A DNA stretch of 64,000 nt from Micrococcus cohnii (GTDB lineage Bacteria > Actinomycetota > Actinomycetes > Actinomycetales > Micrococcaceae). Under the pieces are notes generated by a model. The model ran no database searches, was not told the origin of the DNA, and saw nothing but the letters and a program-made list of their open reading frames with translations. Position 1 is the stretch's first letter; the number at the start of each line of letters is the position of its first letter. Both the position numbers and the translations under genes were made by a program. This document shows, piece by piece, positions 16,486 through 27,081 of this stretch. The stretch spans positions 868,001 through 932,000 of the forward strand of contig NZ_JACHNA010000001.1 of assembly GCF_014205175.1 (NCBI RefSeq), given 5' to 3'.

Positions 16486-17405
16486 CAGTGGCTACCTCCA
16501 CCGCGCGGGGTCTGGAGGTCGACCTCCATCTCCTGGGCGCCGTCAGAATTCTCGTTGGGGTTGCGGTTGAACTCGTCGCCCGGCAGCTGGCCCTGCTCCA
16601 TCTGCTCCATCTTCTCAACGAACTCGTCCTCGGGGACGACCTCGACGTTGAAGAGCATCTCGGAGTGGAACTCGCCGCACAGCTCGGCGCACTTACCGTC
16701 GAAGCTGCCGGTCTCCTGCGGAGTCACATAGAAGTGATTGGTCTTGCCGGGAAGCGTGTCGCGCTTCTGGAGGAACTGCGGGATCCAGAACGAGTGGGCG
16801 ACGTCACGGGACTTCAGCTCGAAATGCACCGGCACGTCCTCGGGCAGGTACAGGGTCGGCAGGGTGTCCTGGACGCCGTCCTGACCGTTCAGCTGCGCCT
16901 GGATGCCCTGCTCGTAAGCCTCGAGCTTCTCGCCACCCTCACGCTCGTACTCGTAGCCGAAGTCCCAGGACCACTGCTTGCCGTACACGGTGACGGTCAG
17001 CGGCGAATCGTCAACCGGCTCGTCGACCTCGGTCTGCACCCGGTCGGTGAAGCCCCAGAACACGAGCACCAGCACCACCGGGATGACGGTGAACATCGTC
17101 TCCATGGGCATGTTGTAGCCGACCTGCTTCGGGAAGCCCTGGTCGGTGCGACGCCGACGATAGGCGACCATGCACCACAGCATCGCCGCCCAGGCGATCA
17201 GACCGACGCTCATCGCGGCGATCCAGGAGTTCACCCAGAAATCCGTGAGCACGTCGTTGTGGTTGGTGGTCTCCCGGGTCCCCGGGAGCCATCCGCGCTG
17301 GACCTCTGCCGAACAGCCGGACAGCACGAGCATCGCCGCGCCCGACAGGGCGGCGACCTTCAACGTGCGTCGAGTCCGACGTCCGGCGTCATTCTGTGCT
17401 CTCAC
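16485..17405 (-). CDS. ctaC: Cytochrome c oxidase subunit II, lipoprotein
   Basis: Carries the CuA centre that receives electrons from QcrC. The 306-aa precursor has a lipoprotein signal with lipobox LSGC (Cys31), two membrane helices (about 55-80 and 95-117) and a CuA cupredoxin domain ending in [12 protein letters not shown] (Cys239, Cys243, His247, Met250). An acidic, Asn/Gln-rich tail of about 45 residues follows. Start is GTG 17405 with GGAAGG at good spacing; a -10 (TAGAGT, 17520-17525) implies a leader of about 110 nt. Confidence 0.96.
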   Translation of the reverse strand: MRAQNDAGRRTRRTLKVAALSGAAMLVLSGCSAEVQRGWLPGTRETTNHNDVLTDFWVNSWIAAMSVGLIAWAAMLWCMVAYRRRRTDQGFPKQVGYNMPMETMFTVIPVVLVLVFWGFTDRVQTEVDEPVDDSPLTVTVYGKQWSWDFGYEYEREGGEKLEAYEQGIQAQLNGQDGVQDTLPTLYLPEDVPVHFELKSRDVAHSFWIPQFLQKRDTLPGKTNHFYVTPQETGSFDGKCAELCGEFHSEMLFNVEVVPEDEFVEKMEQMEQGQLPGDEFNRNPNENSDGAQEMEVDLQTPRGGGSH

Positions 17406-17519
17406 AGACGGCCTTCCTCTTCATCTCGTGTGCGATCGGGTCGCCGAGACGCCGTCTGGCCCGTCCTGGAAGGACGTTCCTCTGACAGCGGACACAGCAG
17501 ACCCGGATGAGTCCCCTCT

Positions 17520-17525
17520 ACTCTA
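17520..17525 (-). promoter_or_regulatory. Probable -10 of the ctaCDF operon
   Basis: TAGAGT on the minus strand in CATAGAGTAGAGG. The 330-bp gap between ctaC and erpA (17406-17735) holds this, the ctaC leader and the erpA hairpin; I see no gene in it. Confidence 0.4.
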
Positions 17526-17602
17526 TGCCCTCTCGACGAATTCAGCGCCATCATGTCCGCGTGTCATGCCTCGACGCCGCTGGCCGACTCCGGGTACACG
17601 CA

Positions 17603-17639
17603 CGCGAGCCGCCGTCCCGGGCAGGGACGGCGGCTCGCG
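17603..17639 (-). terminator. Stem-loop downstream of erpA
   Basis: Perfect 16-bp arms CGCGAGCCGCCGTCCC and complement with loop GGGCA. It lies about 97 bp past the erpA stop and has no clear U-tract, so it is a likely but not certain terminator. Confidence 0.6.
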
Positions 17640-17735
17640 GTGGTGAGCGCCGGACGATCATCGACCCTCTGCCGCAGAAGACAGCAGGTCAGCGCGGCAC
17701 AGACGGGTGCGCTCGACACTCAGGGGGATGCAGGA

Positions 17736-18128
17736 TCAGTGGAAGGAGTCGCCGCAGGCGCAGGAGCCGGCGGCGTTCGGGTTGTCGATCGTGAAGCCCT
17801 GCTTCGAGATGGTGTCCTCGAAGTCGATGCTCGCGCCCATCAGGTACGGCACGGACATCTTGTCGACGATGACCTCGACGCCGTCGTAGTCGCGGACGGT
17901 GTCGCCCTCGAGGACGCGCTCGTCGAAGTACAGCTGGTAGATCAGGCCGGAGCAGCCACCGGGCTGCACCGCCACGCGCAGCCGAAGGTCCGTGCGACCC
18001 TCCTGCTCGAGCAGCGAACGCACCTTGGTCGCCGCCACGTCAGAGAGCTCGACCTCGTGGGGCGGCAGGCCGTCGGCGGGCTGGGTGGCGCCGATCTCGA
18101 CGCCGGTCTCGTCTGCGGAAAGAGCCAT
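17736..18128 (-). CDS. erpA: A-type iron-sulfur cluster insertion protein
   Basis: Carrier that hands Fe-S clusters to target proteins. The 130-aa sequence has the three family cysteines: Cys59 in VQPGGCSG and Cys123/Cys125 in SCACGDSFH. ATG 18128 is preceded by AGGAGG at a 9-nt spacing, so the longer open frame to 18182 is discarded. The residues before about 25 form a hydrophilic extension. It lies upstream of ctaC on the same strand, an arrangement common in actinobacteria, but the hairpin at 17603-17639 suggests separate transcripts. Confidence 0.94.
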   Translation of the reverse strand: MALSADETGVEIGATQPADGLPPHEVELSDVAATKVRSLLEQEGRTDLRLRVAVQPGGCSGLIYQLYFDERVLEGDTVRDYDGVEVIVDKMSVPYLMGASIDFEDTISKQGFTIDNPNAAGSCACGDSFH

Positions 18129-18293
18129 CGGGAGGCCTCCTGGAAGTGGGGTGGGTGGTGGTTCGTATGCCGCGTCGCCCACGCGGTGCGCACGGGCGAC
18201 GGTACCGACATTCGCGTCAACGCTCGGCAGCGCCGCGGCATTCCTGCCAGTTCTCGCCTGCGGGCGGCACCGGGCGTGACCGGTCCCAGTGTG

Positions 18294-19712
18294 TCACCGA
18301 CTCAGGCGAGCCAGCCACAGGGCCTCGGCGAGGATCGCGTTGCGGAAGTCTCCGACGTGCAGCGATTCGTTGGCCGAGTGCGCGCGCGAGTCCGGGTCCT
18401 CCACACCGGTGATCAGGATGGTCGCCTCGGGGAACACCTCCGCCAGATCCGCGGTGAACGGGATCGAGCCGCCCAGGCCCGTGGCCTTCGGCGCCACGCC
18501 CCAGGCCTGCTCGAAGGAGCCCATCATCGCCGCGGCCATCGGATCAGAGGTGTCGGTCGAGAACGGCTGTCCGAAATGTCCCCGCTCGAAACTGATCTGC
18601 GCCCCCAGCACCGCTTCGCTCTGCTCGGAGAGATAGGTGGTGACCGCCTCGTATGCCTGCTCGGGGTCGACGCCCGGGCCCACGCGCAGCGACCACTTCG
18701 CCCGAGCGACGGACTGAATCGTGTTCGAGGACTCGTCGACGCTCGGGGCGTCGATGCCGATGATCGACAGGGCCGGGCCGTTCCACAGTCGATCGGCCAG
18801 CGAACCGTCCCCGGCCAGGCGGACCCCGTCCAAAACCCCGGCGTCAGCGCGGTAGGTCTGCTCGGAGTAGTCGACGTCGGCATGCGTGCGGGCGCCCACG
18901 CCCGGTACCGCCACGACGCCGTTCTCGTCGTGCAGCGTGGCGATCAGGCGCGAGAGCAGGGTGAGTGCGTCCAGCACGGGTCCGCCGAACATTCCCGAGT
19001 GCACCGAGTGGTCCAGCACGCGCACGGTCACGGTGCCGTCGGCGACGCCGCGCAGGCTCGTGGTCAGCGCCGGCTCCCCCACGGCCCAGTTCGCCGAGTC
19101 CGCGACCACGATCGCGTCCGCGGCCAGATCGTCCTTCTGGTTCTCGAGGAAGGCGCGGAACGTGGGCGAGCCCGCCTCCTCCTCCCCCTCGATGAACACG
19201 CGCACGCCGACGCCGGCCTCCGGCATCACGGACTGCAGCGCCTTCACGGCCGCCAGGTGCACCATGATTCCGGCCTTGTCGTCGGCGGCCCCGCGCCCGT
19301 AGAGCCGGTCACCACGGCGGGTGGCCTCAAAGGGCGGGGTGTCCCACAGCGCCTCGTCTCCCACCGGCTGCACATCGTGGTGCGCATAGAGCAGCACCGT
19401 CGGCTTCCCCGCGGCTGCCGGACGCTGGCCCAGGATGGCGGGCCCGCCGGGCTGGCCGTCCTCCCGGGTCTCGGTCACGACGCGCACATCCTGCAGACCT
19501 GCCTCCTTCACAAGGCGTTCCACGGCCTGCGCCGAGCGTTCGAGCGGCTGCCGGTCGAAGGAATCCCATGCGATGCCCCCGTGCGCGACGAGATCCGTCA
19601 GCGTCGCCAGGGTCGTCTCGAACTCGGCGTCCACGGCCTCGGTGAGGGCCTGGACCAGCTCGGCGTCCAGGGGTGCGGTCGGGTCGGCATTCTGCGGTGT
19701 GCTCTGAGTCAT
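18294..19712 (-). CDS. M20-family metallopeptidase (dipeptidase)
   Basis: Zinc-dependent dipeptidase or related amide hydrolase of the M20 family, 472 aa. Metal ligands are in AHHDVQP (His, Asp), GRGAADDKAG (bridging Asp) and EGEEEAGS (catalytic and ligand Glu), with the dimerisation domain after about residue 200. The start is ATG 19712, seven bases after TAGGGT, i.e. a leaderless transcript; the open frame to 19997 would overlap the divergent DUF3043 gene. The substrate cannot be assigned; the family includes carnosine-type dipeptidases and peptidases of cell-wall turnover. Confidence 0.92.
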   Translation of the reverse strand: MTQSTPQNADPTAPLDAELVQALTEAVDAEFETTLATLTDLVAHGGIAWDSFDRQPLERSAQAVERLVKEAGLQDVRVVTETREDGQPGGPAILGQRPAAAGKPTVLLYAHHDVQPVGDEALWDTPPFEATRRGDRLYGRGAADDKAGIMVHLAAVKALQSVMPEAGVGVRVFIEGEEEAGSPTFRAFLENQKDDLAADAIVVADSANWAVGEPALTTSLRGVADGTVTVRVLDHSVHSGMFGGPVLDALTLLSRLIATLHDENGVVAVPGVGARTHADVDYSEQTYRADAGVLDGVRLAGDGSLADRLWNGPALSIIGIDAPSVDESSNTIQSVARAKWSLRVGPGVDPEQAYEAVTTYLSEQSEAVLGAQISFERGHFGQPFSTDTSDPMAAAMMGSFEQAWGVAPKATGLGGSIPFTADLAEVFPEATILITGVEDPDSRAHSANESLHVGDFRNAILAEALWLARLSR

Positions 19713-19719
19713 GGGCCTC

Positions 19720-19725
19720 ACCCTA
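19720..19725 (-). promoter_or_regulatory. -10 element for the M20 peptidase gene
   Basis: TAGGGT on the minus strand, 7 nt before ATG 19712. Only 13 bp separate it from the oppositely directed -10 at 19739. Confidence 0.45.
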
Positions 19726-19738
19726 ACGCGGCACCCCC

Positions 19739-19744
19739 TAAAGT
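19739..19744 (+). promoter_or_regulatory. -10 element for the DUF3043 gene
   Basis: TAAAGT, 6 nt before GTG 19751, in the same CCCCTAAAGTGG context as at 7471-7482. Confidence 0.45.
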
Positions 19745-19750
19745 GGACGG

Positions 19751-20332
19751 GTGCCTGGACGTAAGAAGAACACAGCAACCACTCCGCCCTCACCCCACGG
19801 TTCCACCGCCGTCGGTGCCGCGCAGGGGAAGGGTCGCCCCACCCCTCGTCGTAAGGACCAGCAGGCGGCTCGGCGTCGCCCCGTCGTCCCCGAAGACCGC
19901 AAGGCAGCGAAGAAGGCGCAGCGCGAGGCGGCCGCAGCCGAGCGCATGAAGGTGCGCATGGCGCTTGAGACCGGCGATGAGCAGCACCTGCCGGCACGTG
20001 ATCGCGGTCGTCAGCGCCGCTTCGTGCGCGACCTGGTGGACGCCCGCACCGGCGTCGGCGAATGGCTCATGCCGCTGGTCTTCCTTTATGTGCTGCTGAT
20101 GTTCATCCCCGGACGCGAGGTGCAGCTGGTGCTCATGTACAGCCTGTGGGCCATCGTTGCCGTCGTGATCGTCGAATCCGTCCTGCTGGGCCGCACGATC
20201 CGCCGCCGGCTGACCGAACGTTTCGGCGAGCCCGAATCCGGAACCCGGATGTACGGCGTGATGCGCGCCCTGCAGTTCCGGCGGCTGCGCCTGCCGAAGC
20301 CACAGGTGCGTCGCGGCGAGCACCCGGCCTGA
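19751..20332 (+). CDS. DUF3043 family membrane protein
   Basis: A 193-aa protein: a very basic N-terminal half rich in Arg, Lys and Ala (PGRKKNTATTPPSP onward), the conserved GDEQHLPARDRGRQRRFVRD block, two closely spaced membrane helices (about 100-117 and 122-138) and a basic C-terminal tail. This is the actinobacterial DUF3043 family, of unknown function. GTG 19751 fits a leaderless start. It is convergent with pyrD, with a stem-loop between them. Confidence 0.85.
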   Translation: MPGRKKNTATTPPSPHGSTAVGAAQGKGRPTPRRKDQQAARRRPVVPEDRKAAKKAQREAAAAERMKVRMALETGDEQHLPARDRGRQRRFVRDLVDARTGVGEWLMPLVFLYVLLMFIPGREVQLVLMYSLWAIVAVVIVESVLLGRTIRRRLTERFGEPESGTRMYGVMRALQFRRLRLPKPQVRRGEHPA

Positions 20333-20345
20333 CCCGCCGGCACCG

Positions 20346-20374
20346 GCTGCGCCGACCGTCAGCGTCGGCGCAGC
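20346..20374. terminator. Stem-loop at the DUF3043/pyrD convergent junction
   Basis: GCTGCGCCGAC, loop CGTCAGC, GTCGGCGCAGC: perfect 11-bp arms that run over the pyrD stop codon. No U-tract. Confidence 0.4.
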
Positions 20375-21489
20375 GCGCGGTTCAGCCCGGCGTTGATCCG
20401 CCCGGCCCAGAACGGCCCCTCGTACAGGAACGCGGTGTAGCCCTGCACCAGATCGGCCCCCGCGCCGAGGCGGGCCAGCACGTCATCGGCGTCGGTGACC
20501 CCGCCCACCGAGATCACGGCCGTCTGCGCGGGCAGGTGCTCGCGCAGCAGCCCCAGCACCTGCATCGAACGTTCGCGCAGGGGGGCCCCGGAGAGGCCTC
20601 CTGCTCCGATCCGCTCCACCTCGTCCGCGTCGGTCACCAGACCCTCACGCGAGATCGTCGTGTTCGTGGCGATCACCCCGTCCAGACCCGTGGCCTGAGC
20701 CAGCCGGGCCACCGCGACGATGTCGTCGTCGGTCAGATCCGGGGCGATCTTCACGGCCAGCGGCACCCGCCGGTCGCCGGTGGCCCGGTCCGACTCCTCG
20801 CGAACGGTGCGCAGCAACGGCTCAAGCGAGGCGATCTGTTGCAGCTGGCGCAGTCCCGGGGTGTTCGGTGAGGACACATTCACCACGAGGTAGTCGGCAT
20901 GCGGAGCCAGCAGCGCGCTCGAGCGTCTGTAGTCATCCGCCGCCTGCTCCAGGGGCACCGACTTGGTCTTGCCGATGTTCACGCCCAGCACGGGGCGGGC
21001 GGGGCCGAACCGCTCGCTGAGCACACGGCGCGTCCGCTCCAGACGAGGGGCGACGGCCGCGGCCCCCTCGTTGTTGAATCCCATGCGGTTGATCAGGGCA
21101 CGGTCCTCGACGAGGCGGAACAGGCGTGGGGCGGGGTTGCCGGGCTGTCCCTGCCCGGTGACGGTGCCGACCTCGATGTGGCCGAAGCCCAGGTCGGCCA
21201 GCGCGGTGGTGCACGTGCCGTGCTTGTCGAAGCCGGCGGCCAGCCCGAACGGCGAGGGGAACCGCAGGCCCATGACCGTGCGCGCCAGCCACGGATCCGG
21301 GCTCAGCGCGGCGCGGGTCAGCGTCGAGGCGCCGGTGCGTTCGGCGACGCGGATGCCCTGCACGCCGCGTTCATGCGCCGTCTCGGCGTCCATGTCCGAG
21401 AAGACGGCACGGAAGAACGGCGGATACAGACGCGGAAGCCGCGAGGTCAACAGGGTCTGAGCACCGGAGGACAGGGTGAACGAAGCCAT
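20359..21489 (-). CDS. pyrD: Dihydroorotate dehydrogenase (quinone), class 2
   Basis: Oxidises dihydroorotate to orotate at the membrane, passing electrons through FMN to the quinone pool. The 376-aa protein has the N-terminal amphipathic helical extension of class 2 enzymes (RLPRLYPPFFRAVF), AAGFDKHGT, the GNPAPRLFRL and NRMGFNNEG blocks, VNVSSPNTPGLRQLQ with the catalytic Ser, and GGV phosphate-binding turns near the end. It stands apart from the carA-carB-pyrF run. ATG 21489 has GGGAG about 10 nt upstream; the -10 (TAGGAC) overlaps that of the divergent hydrolase. Confidence 0.95.
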   Translation of the reverse strand: MASFTLSSGAQTLLTSRLPRLYPPFFRAVFSDMDAETAHERGVQGIRVAERTGASTLTRAALSPDPWLARTVMGLRFPSPFGLAAGFDKHGTCTTALADLGFGHIEVGTVTGQGQPGNPAPRLFRLVEDRALINRMGFNNEGAAAVAPRLERTRRVLSERFGPARPVLGVNIGKTKSVPLEQAADDYRRSSALLAPHADYLVVNVSSPNTPGLRQLQQIASLEPLLRTVREESDRATGDRRVPLAVKIAPDLTDDDIVAVARLAQATGLDGVIATNTTISREGLVTDADEVERIGAGGLSGAPLRERSMQVLGLLREHLPAQTAVISVGGVTDADDVLARLGAGADLVQGYTAFLYEGPFWAGRINAGLNRALRRR

Positions 21490-21522
21490 GGCGGCATTCT
21501 CCCACGCCCGTGGCCGTCGGCG

Positions 21523-21532
21523 GTCCTATCGT
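21523..21532. promoter_or_regulatory. Overlapping divergent -10 elements (pyrD / hydrolase)
   Basis: GTCCTATCGT reads TATCGT on the plus strand (21527-21532, 6 nt before ATG 21539) and TAGGAC on the minus strand (21523-21528, about 34 nt before the pyrD ATG). The two hexamers share the central TA, so one bidirectional promoter may serve both genes. Confidence 0.45.
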
Positions 21533-21538
21533 GGGGTC

Positions 21539-22585
21539 ATGCCCGGCTCCCCCGCCCCGCCTGAGGATGCGCTGCTGACTGACCCACCGGACGGCCGGTG
21601 GCGCCCGGACGTGCTGCCCGGGTTCGAACGCTCCACGTTCGAGCCGGACGAGACCGACCGGGGCGGGAATCTCATCACGCTCGTCCGGCCCGTCGGTACT
21701 GACCAGCACCCCGCTGCCCGGCCGGTGCTGCTGATCCACGGCTGGGCGGACTACTTCTACAACGCACCCCTGGCCCACGCCCTGAGCGACGCCGGGTACG
21801 CCGTCTACGCGGTGGATCTGCACCGCTATGGCCGCTCCCTGCGGCCGGGACAGATCCCCGGGTGGACGGACGACCTCTGTCGGTACGACCCAGACCTCGA
21901 GACGGCCCTGGCCGAGATCGCCCGGCACCACCGACCGAGGCCGGCCGTGATCGCGCACTCGACCGGTGGACTGGTGGCCAGCCTGTGGGCGCATCGCAAC
22001 CCGGGCCGGCTGGAGGCGCTGGTCTTGAACAGCCCGTGGCTCGAGATGCAGGGCAGCTCCTGGGTGCGCCGGCTGGCCCGCACGATCGTCGATCCCGTGG
22101 CCGTGCGCCGACCCGAGGCGATGCTGCGCCTGCCGAAGGTGGACTTCTACTGGCGGACCCTCTCCCGCGACGCCGAGGGTGAATGGGACCTGCACCGGCT
22201 GTGGCGGCCGCCGCACTCCTTCGATGTTCCCGCGGCCTGGCTGGCGGCCGTGATCGAGGGGCATGCCCGCGTGGCTCGAGGGCTCGAGATCGACGCGCCG
22301 GTCCTGACGCTGGTCTCCGGCCGCGGGATGCGCGCCGCCCGCTACGACGCGGCGATGCACACCGCTGACGTCATTCTGGACCCGGAGGCCATGGCGCTGC
22401 GGGCCCTGCGCCTGGGCCGACGCGTCACCGTGCACCGCTGTGACGAGGCACTGCACGACGTCTTCGCCTCGCGCGCCGACGTGCGCGAGCGGGCCCTGTC
22501 CGAGATGATCGAGTGGCTTGCGACTTACGCCCCGGCGTCCGAGCGGTCGACGGCGCCGCCGTACCGACGGTCCCGGCGGGCGTAG
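21539..22585 (+). CDS. Alpha/beta hydrolase (serine lipase/esterase type)
   Basis: A 348-aa alpha/beta-fold hydrolase. HGW at about 68-70 is the oxyanion-hole motif and Ser141 in AHSTGG the nucleophile; the acid is probably in the TADVILDPE strand and the His in DEALHDVF near the end. No signal peptide is seen, so it acts in the cytoplasm. The nearest relatives by motif are monoacylglycerol lipase or lysophospholipase-type S33 proteins; substrate unknown. The start is set by TATCGT six bases upstream; the longer frame to 21476 overlaps pyrD. Its last 61 bp overlap the convergent uppS. Confidence 0.85.
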   Translation: MPGSPAPPEDALLTDPPDGRWRPDVLPGFERSTFEPDETDRGGNLITLVRPVGTDQHPAARPVLLIHGWADYFYNAPLAHALSDAGYAVYAVDLHRYGRSLRPGQIPGWTDDLCRYDPDLETALAEIARHHRPRPAVIAHSTGGLVASLWAHRNPGRLEALVLNSPWLEMQGSSWVRRLARTIVDPVAVRRPEAMLRLPKVDFYWRTLSRDAEGEWDLHRLWRPPHSFDVPAAWLAAVIEGHARVARGLEIDAPVLTLVSGRGMRAARYDAAMHTADVILDPEAMALRALRLGRRVTVHRCDEALHDVFASRADVRERALSEMIEWLATYAPASERSTAPPYRRSRRA

Positions 22586-23346
22586 AGCTCGACGGCCTCA
22601 TAGAGAGTGCGCCGGTCCACGTCCGGCCACAGCACATCGAGAAACAGCAGTTCGGCGTAGGCGGACTGCCACAGCAGGTAGTTCGAGAGGCGCTGCTCCC
22701 CCGAGGTGCGCAGGAACAGATCGACGTCCGGCACCGGGTCCACGGCGGGCAGGCCCGCCCGCACACGCTTGTCCAGGTGACGGGTGATCGTGTCCTCGCG
22801 GATGCCCTCGGGTGTGAGCGTGCCCGCGGCCACCTGTGCGGCGATCGAGCGGACCGCGTCGGTGATCTCGGCCCGGGAGCCGTAGTTGACGCACATGTGC
22901 AGGGTGGTGCCGGTGTTGTGGCGGGTGAGCTCCTCGGCCTCGCGCAGCTCCCGGATGACGGACTTCCACAGTCGCGGCGCGCGGCCGTTCCAGCGGATGC
23001 GCACGTTCCAGGAGTGCAGCGTGTCGCGCTGCCGACGCAGTACGTCGCGAGAGAAGCCCATGAGGAAGCGGACCTCCTCCGGAGAGCGCTTCCAGTTCTC
23101 CGTGGAGAACGCGTAGGCGGAGACGTGGCCAATGCCCATCTCCACCGCCCCGGCTACGACATCGAGCAGAGCGGCCTCTCCCGCGCGGTGGCCCTCGGTG
23201 CGCGGCAGGCCGCGTTCGTTCGCCCATCGGCCGTTGCCGTCCATGACGATCGCCACGTGTTCGGGCACGAATCGGCGGTCAAGCGCCGGCGGGGTGGCCC
23301 CCTCAGGGTGCGCCGGCGGGCGGGTCGTGTCGCGGTCCTGGGTCAT
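22525..23346 (-). CDS. uppS: Isoprenyl transferase (undecaprenyl/decaprenyl diphosphate synthase)
   Basis: cis-Prenyltransferase that builds the polyprenyl carrier lipid for cell-wall synthesis by adding isopentenyl units. The 273-aa protein shows MDGNGRWA with catalytic Asp36, [27 protein letters not shown] and the [11 protein letters not shown] and FLDVLWPD blocks. ATG 23346 has AAGGAC at a 7-nt spacing; it lies inside the end of recO (44-bp overlap), so translation is probably coupled. Conservation reaches the RRDRRYGG near the C-terminus, so the 61-bp overlap with the convergent hydrolase is real coding on both strands. Confidence 0.94.
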   Translation of the reverse strand: MTQDRDTTRPPAHPEGATPPALDRRFVPEHVAIVMDGNGRWANERGLPRTEGHRAGEAALLDVVAGAVEMGIGHVSAYAFSTENWKRSPEEVRFLMGFSRDVLRRQRDTLHSWNVRIRWNGRAPRLWKSVIRELREAEELTRHNTGTTLHMCVNYGSRAEITDAVRSIAAQVAAGTLTPEGIREDTITRHLDKRVRAGLPAVDPVPDVDLFLRTSGEQRLSNYLLWQSAYAELLFLDVLWPDVDRRTLYEAVELYARRDRRYGGAVDRSDAGA

Positions 23347-24184
23347 CGGGCGTCCTTCCGGGGCGACGGGGCTGGCGCGGGCTGCCGTCCCCGCCGCGGG
23401 CGACGGCGTCCAGCTCAGCCATCGAGTCCAGCACCGAGAGGGAGACGAGCCTGCGCTCGACGTGGAACTGCAGGTACGCGGACACGATACCGGCCGCCTC
23501 GCTCGCGGCGGTCTCGCCGGCAGCGTCGACGACGGTCCAATCCCCCTCGGAGAGCGCCCGCAGCAGACAGACGGCCTCGGCTGAGGGATGAGCGGAGCCG
23601 GGCGGTCGGCAGGCATCGCACACGGTCCCGCCCAGTGCCACGTTCACCCACGGGTGCGGGCCCGGCCGACCGCAGCGGGCACATGCGGCGAACGTCGCCT
23701 GCCAGCCGGCTTCGGCGAGGGTGCGCAGCAGAAAGCTCGACAACACCATGCGGGGCGCATGACGGCGACGGGCCAGCGCGGCGATCGCTCCGTGCAGGAG
23801 GCGGAACTGCCCCCGGTGCCCGGCCTCGTCGACGGCCTGCACCCGCCCCACCGTCTCGGCCATGGCCGCGGCCACCGTGTAGAGCTCGTAGTCGGCCGCC
23901 AACCACGTGGCATACGGAGTGATCAGCTGCGCCTGGCGCAGGGTGTGCAGATCCGCGCGGCCCGCAGCGATCTGCAGCCGTGCGTGCATGAACGGCTCGA
24001 CGACCGAGCCCAGCCGCGACGAGGTGCGCCGCACACCCTTGGCGACGACGCGCAGGATGCCGCGCTGCGGGGTGAGGACCTCCAGAATGCGGTCGGCCTC
24101 ACCGAGGCGATGCGTGCGCAGCACGATCGCCTCGGTGAGGAACGTCGGCGCGGCGTAGCCGCCGCGGGATCGGCCGCCGCTCAT
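23303..24184 (-). CDS. recO: DNA repair protein RecO
   Basis: Loads RecA on SSB-coated DNA with RecR during gap repair. The 293-aa protein has an N-terminal OB fold ([28 protein letters not shown]) and a helical C-terminal half with a Cys4 zinc site in CARCGRPG and CDAC. The C-terminal 25 residues are Pro/Gly/Arg-rich and lie over the start of uppS. It starts 10 bp after leuA. Confidence 0.93.
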   Translation of the reverse strand: MSGGRSRGGYAAPTFLTEAIVLRTHRLGEADRILEVLTPQRGILRVVAKGVRRTSSRLGSVVEPFMHARLQIAAGRADLHTLRQAQLITPYATWLAADYELYTVAAAMAETVGRVQAVDEAGHRGQFRLLHGAIAALARRRHAPRMVLSSFLLRTLAEAGWQATFAACARCGRPGPHPWVNVALGGTVCDACRPPGSAHPSAEAVCLLRALSEGDWTVVDAAGETAASEAAGIVSAYLQFHVERRLVSLSVLDSMAELDAVARGGDGSPRQPRRPGRTPDDPGPRHDPPAGAP

Positions 24185-24194
24185 CGTCGCCGGA

Positions 24195-26042
<1,848 letters not shown>

Positions 26043-26115
26043 TCACCGCACCGAAAGTCTGCAGAGTGAGACCGACGTCCACAGTGTGATACAGGACGAC
26101 CGGGTCGTCGCGGCG

Positions 26116-27081
26116 TCAGAACCCCAGCCTGCCCAGCTGCTTGGGGTCCCGCTGCCATTCCTTGGCCACTTTCACTCGCAGATCGAGGTGAACCGGGGTC
26201 GCGAGCATCGCCGAGATGCCTTCGCGCGCCTGGCTGCCGATCTGCCGCAGCCGAGAACCGCCGCGGCCGATGATGATGCCCTTCTGGCTCTCACGCTCGA
26301 CGAACAGATTGGCGTAGATGTCCAGCAGGGGGCGCTCCTGCGGCCGACCCTGCCGGGGGACCATCTCCTCGACCACCACCGCCACCGAGTGCGGCAGCTC
26401 GTCCCGCACTCCCTCCAGAGCGGCCTCACGGATCAGCTCCGCGACCATGACAGCTTCGGGCTCGTCCGTGAGCTCTCCCTCGGGGTACAGCGGCGGCCCG
26501 ACCGGCAGCCGCTGGGCCAGCACCTGCAGGACGTCGTCCACTTGGCGACCCGCGACGGCCGAGACCGGGACGACGGCCGCGAAGCCCTCACCCCCGTTCT
26601 CGGGACCGAGCACCTCGTCCCCCAAGGCCGTCACGGCCAGCAGCTGCTCCATGAGCCGTTCGGAAGAGACCTTGTCGGTCTTCGTCACGACCGCGATCAC
26701 CGGCGTGCGACGCAGGTAGCTCAGCTGCTGGGCGATGAACCGGTCCCCCGGACCGATGGACTCGTCGGCGGGGATGCACATGCCCACCGCGTCGACCTCC
26801 CCGAGGGTCTCGGCCACCAGGTCGTTCAGCCGCTGGCCCAGCAGTGTCCGAGGGCGGTGCAGGCCGGGCGTGTCCACCAGCACGAGCTGGACGTCCTCGC
26901 GGTGCACGATGCCGCGGATGGTGTGACGCGTGGTCTGCGGCTTCGAGGAGGTGATCGCCACCTTCTCCCCGACCAGGGCGTTGGTCAGCGTCGACTTGCC
27001 GGCGTTGGGTCGTCCCACCAGCGACACGAAGCCGGAACGGTACCCCTCCGGCGTGCCCTGCGGGTCCACGAGTGTGCTCAT
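26116..27081 (-). CDS. era: GTPase Era
   Basis: Ribosome-assembly GTPase that binds the 3' end of 16S rRNA. The 321-aa protein has G1 GRPNAGKST (23-31), G2 region QTTRHTIRG, G3 DTPG, G4 TKTD, and a C-terminal KH domain with IIIGRGGSRLRQIG. Its ATG overlaps the stop of the CBS-domain gene by 4 bp (ATGA). The ybeY-CBS protein-era order is a common ribosome-maturation group. Confidence 0.96.
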   Translation of the reverse strand: MSTLVDPQGTPEGYRSGFVSLVGRPNAGKSTLTNALVGEKVAITSSKPQTTRHTIRGIVHREDVQLVLVDTPGLHRPRTLLGQRLNDLVAETLGEVDAVGMCIPADESIGPGDRFIAQQLSYLRRTPVIAVVTKTDKVSSERLMEQLLAVTALGDEVLGPENGGEGFAAVVPVSAVAGRQVDDVLQVLAQRLPVGPPLYPEGELTDEPEAVMVAELIREAALEGVRDELPHSVAVVVEEMVPRQGRPQERPLLDIYANLFVERESQKGIIIGRGGSRLRQIGSQAREGISAMLATPVHLDLRVKVAKEWQRDPKQLGRLGF

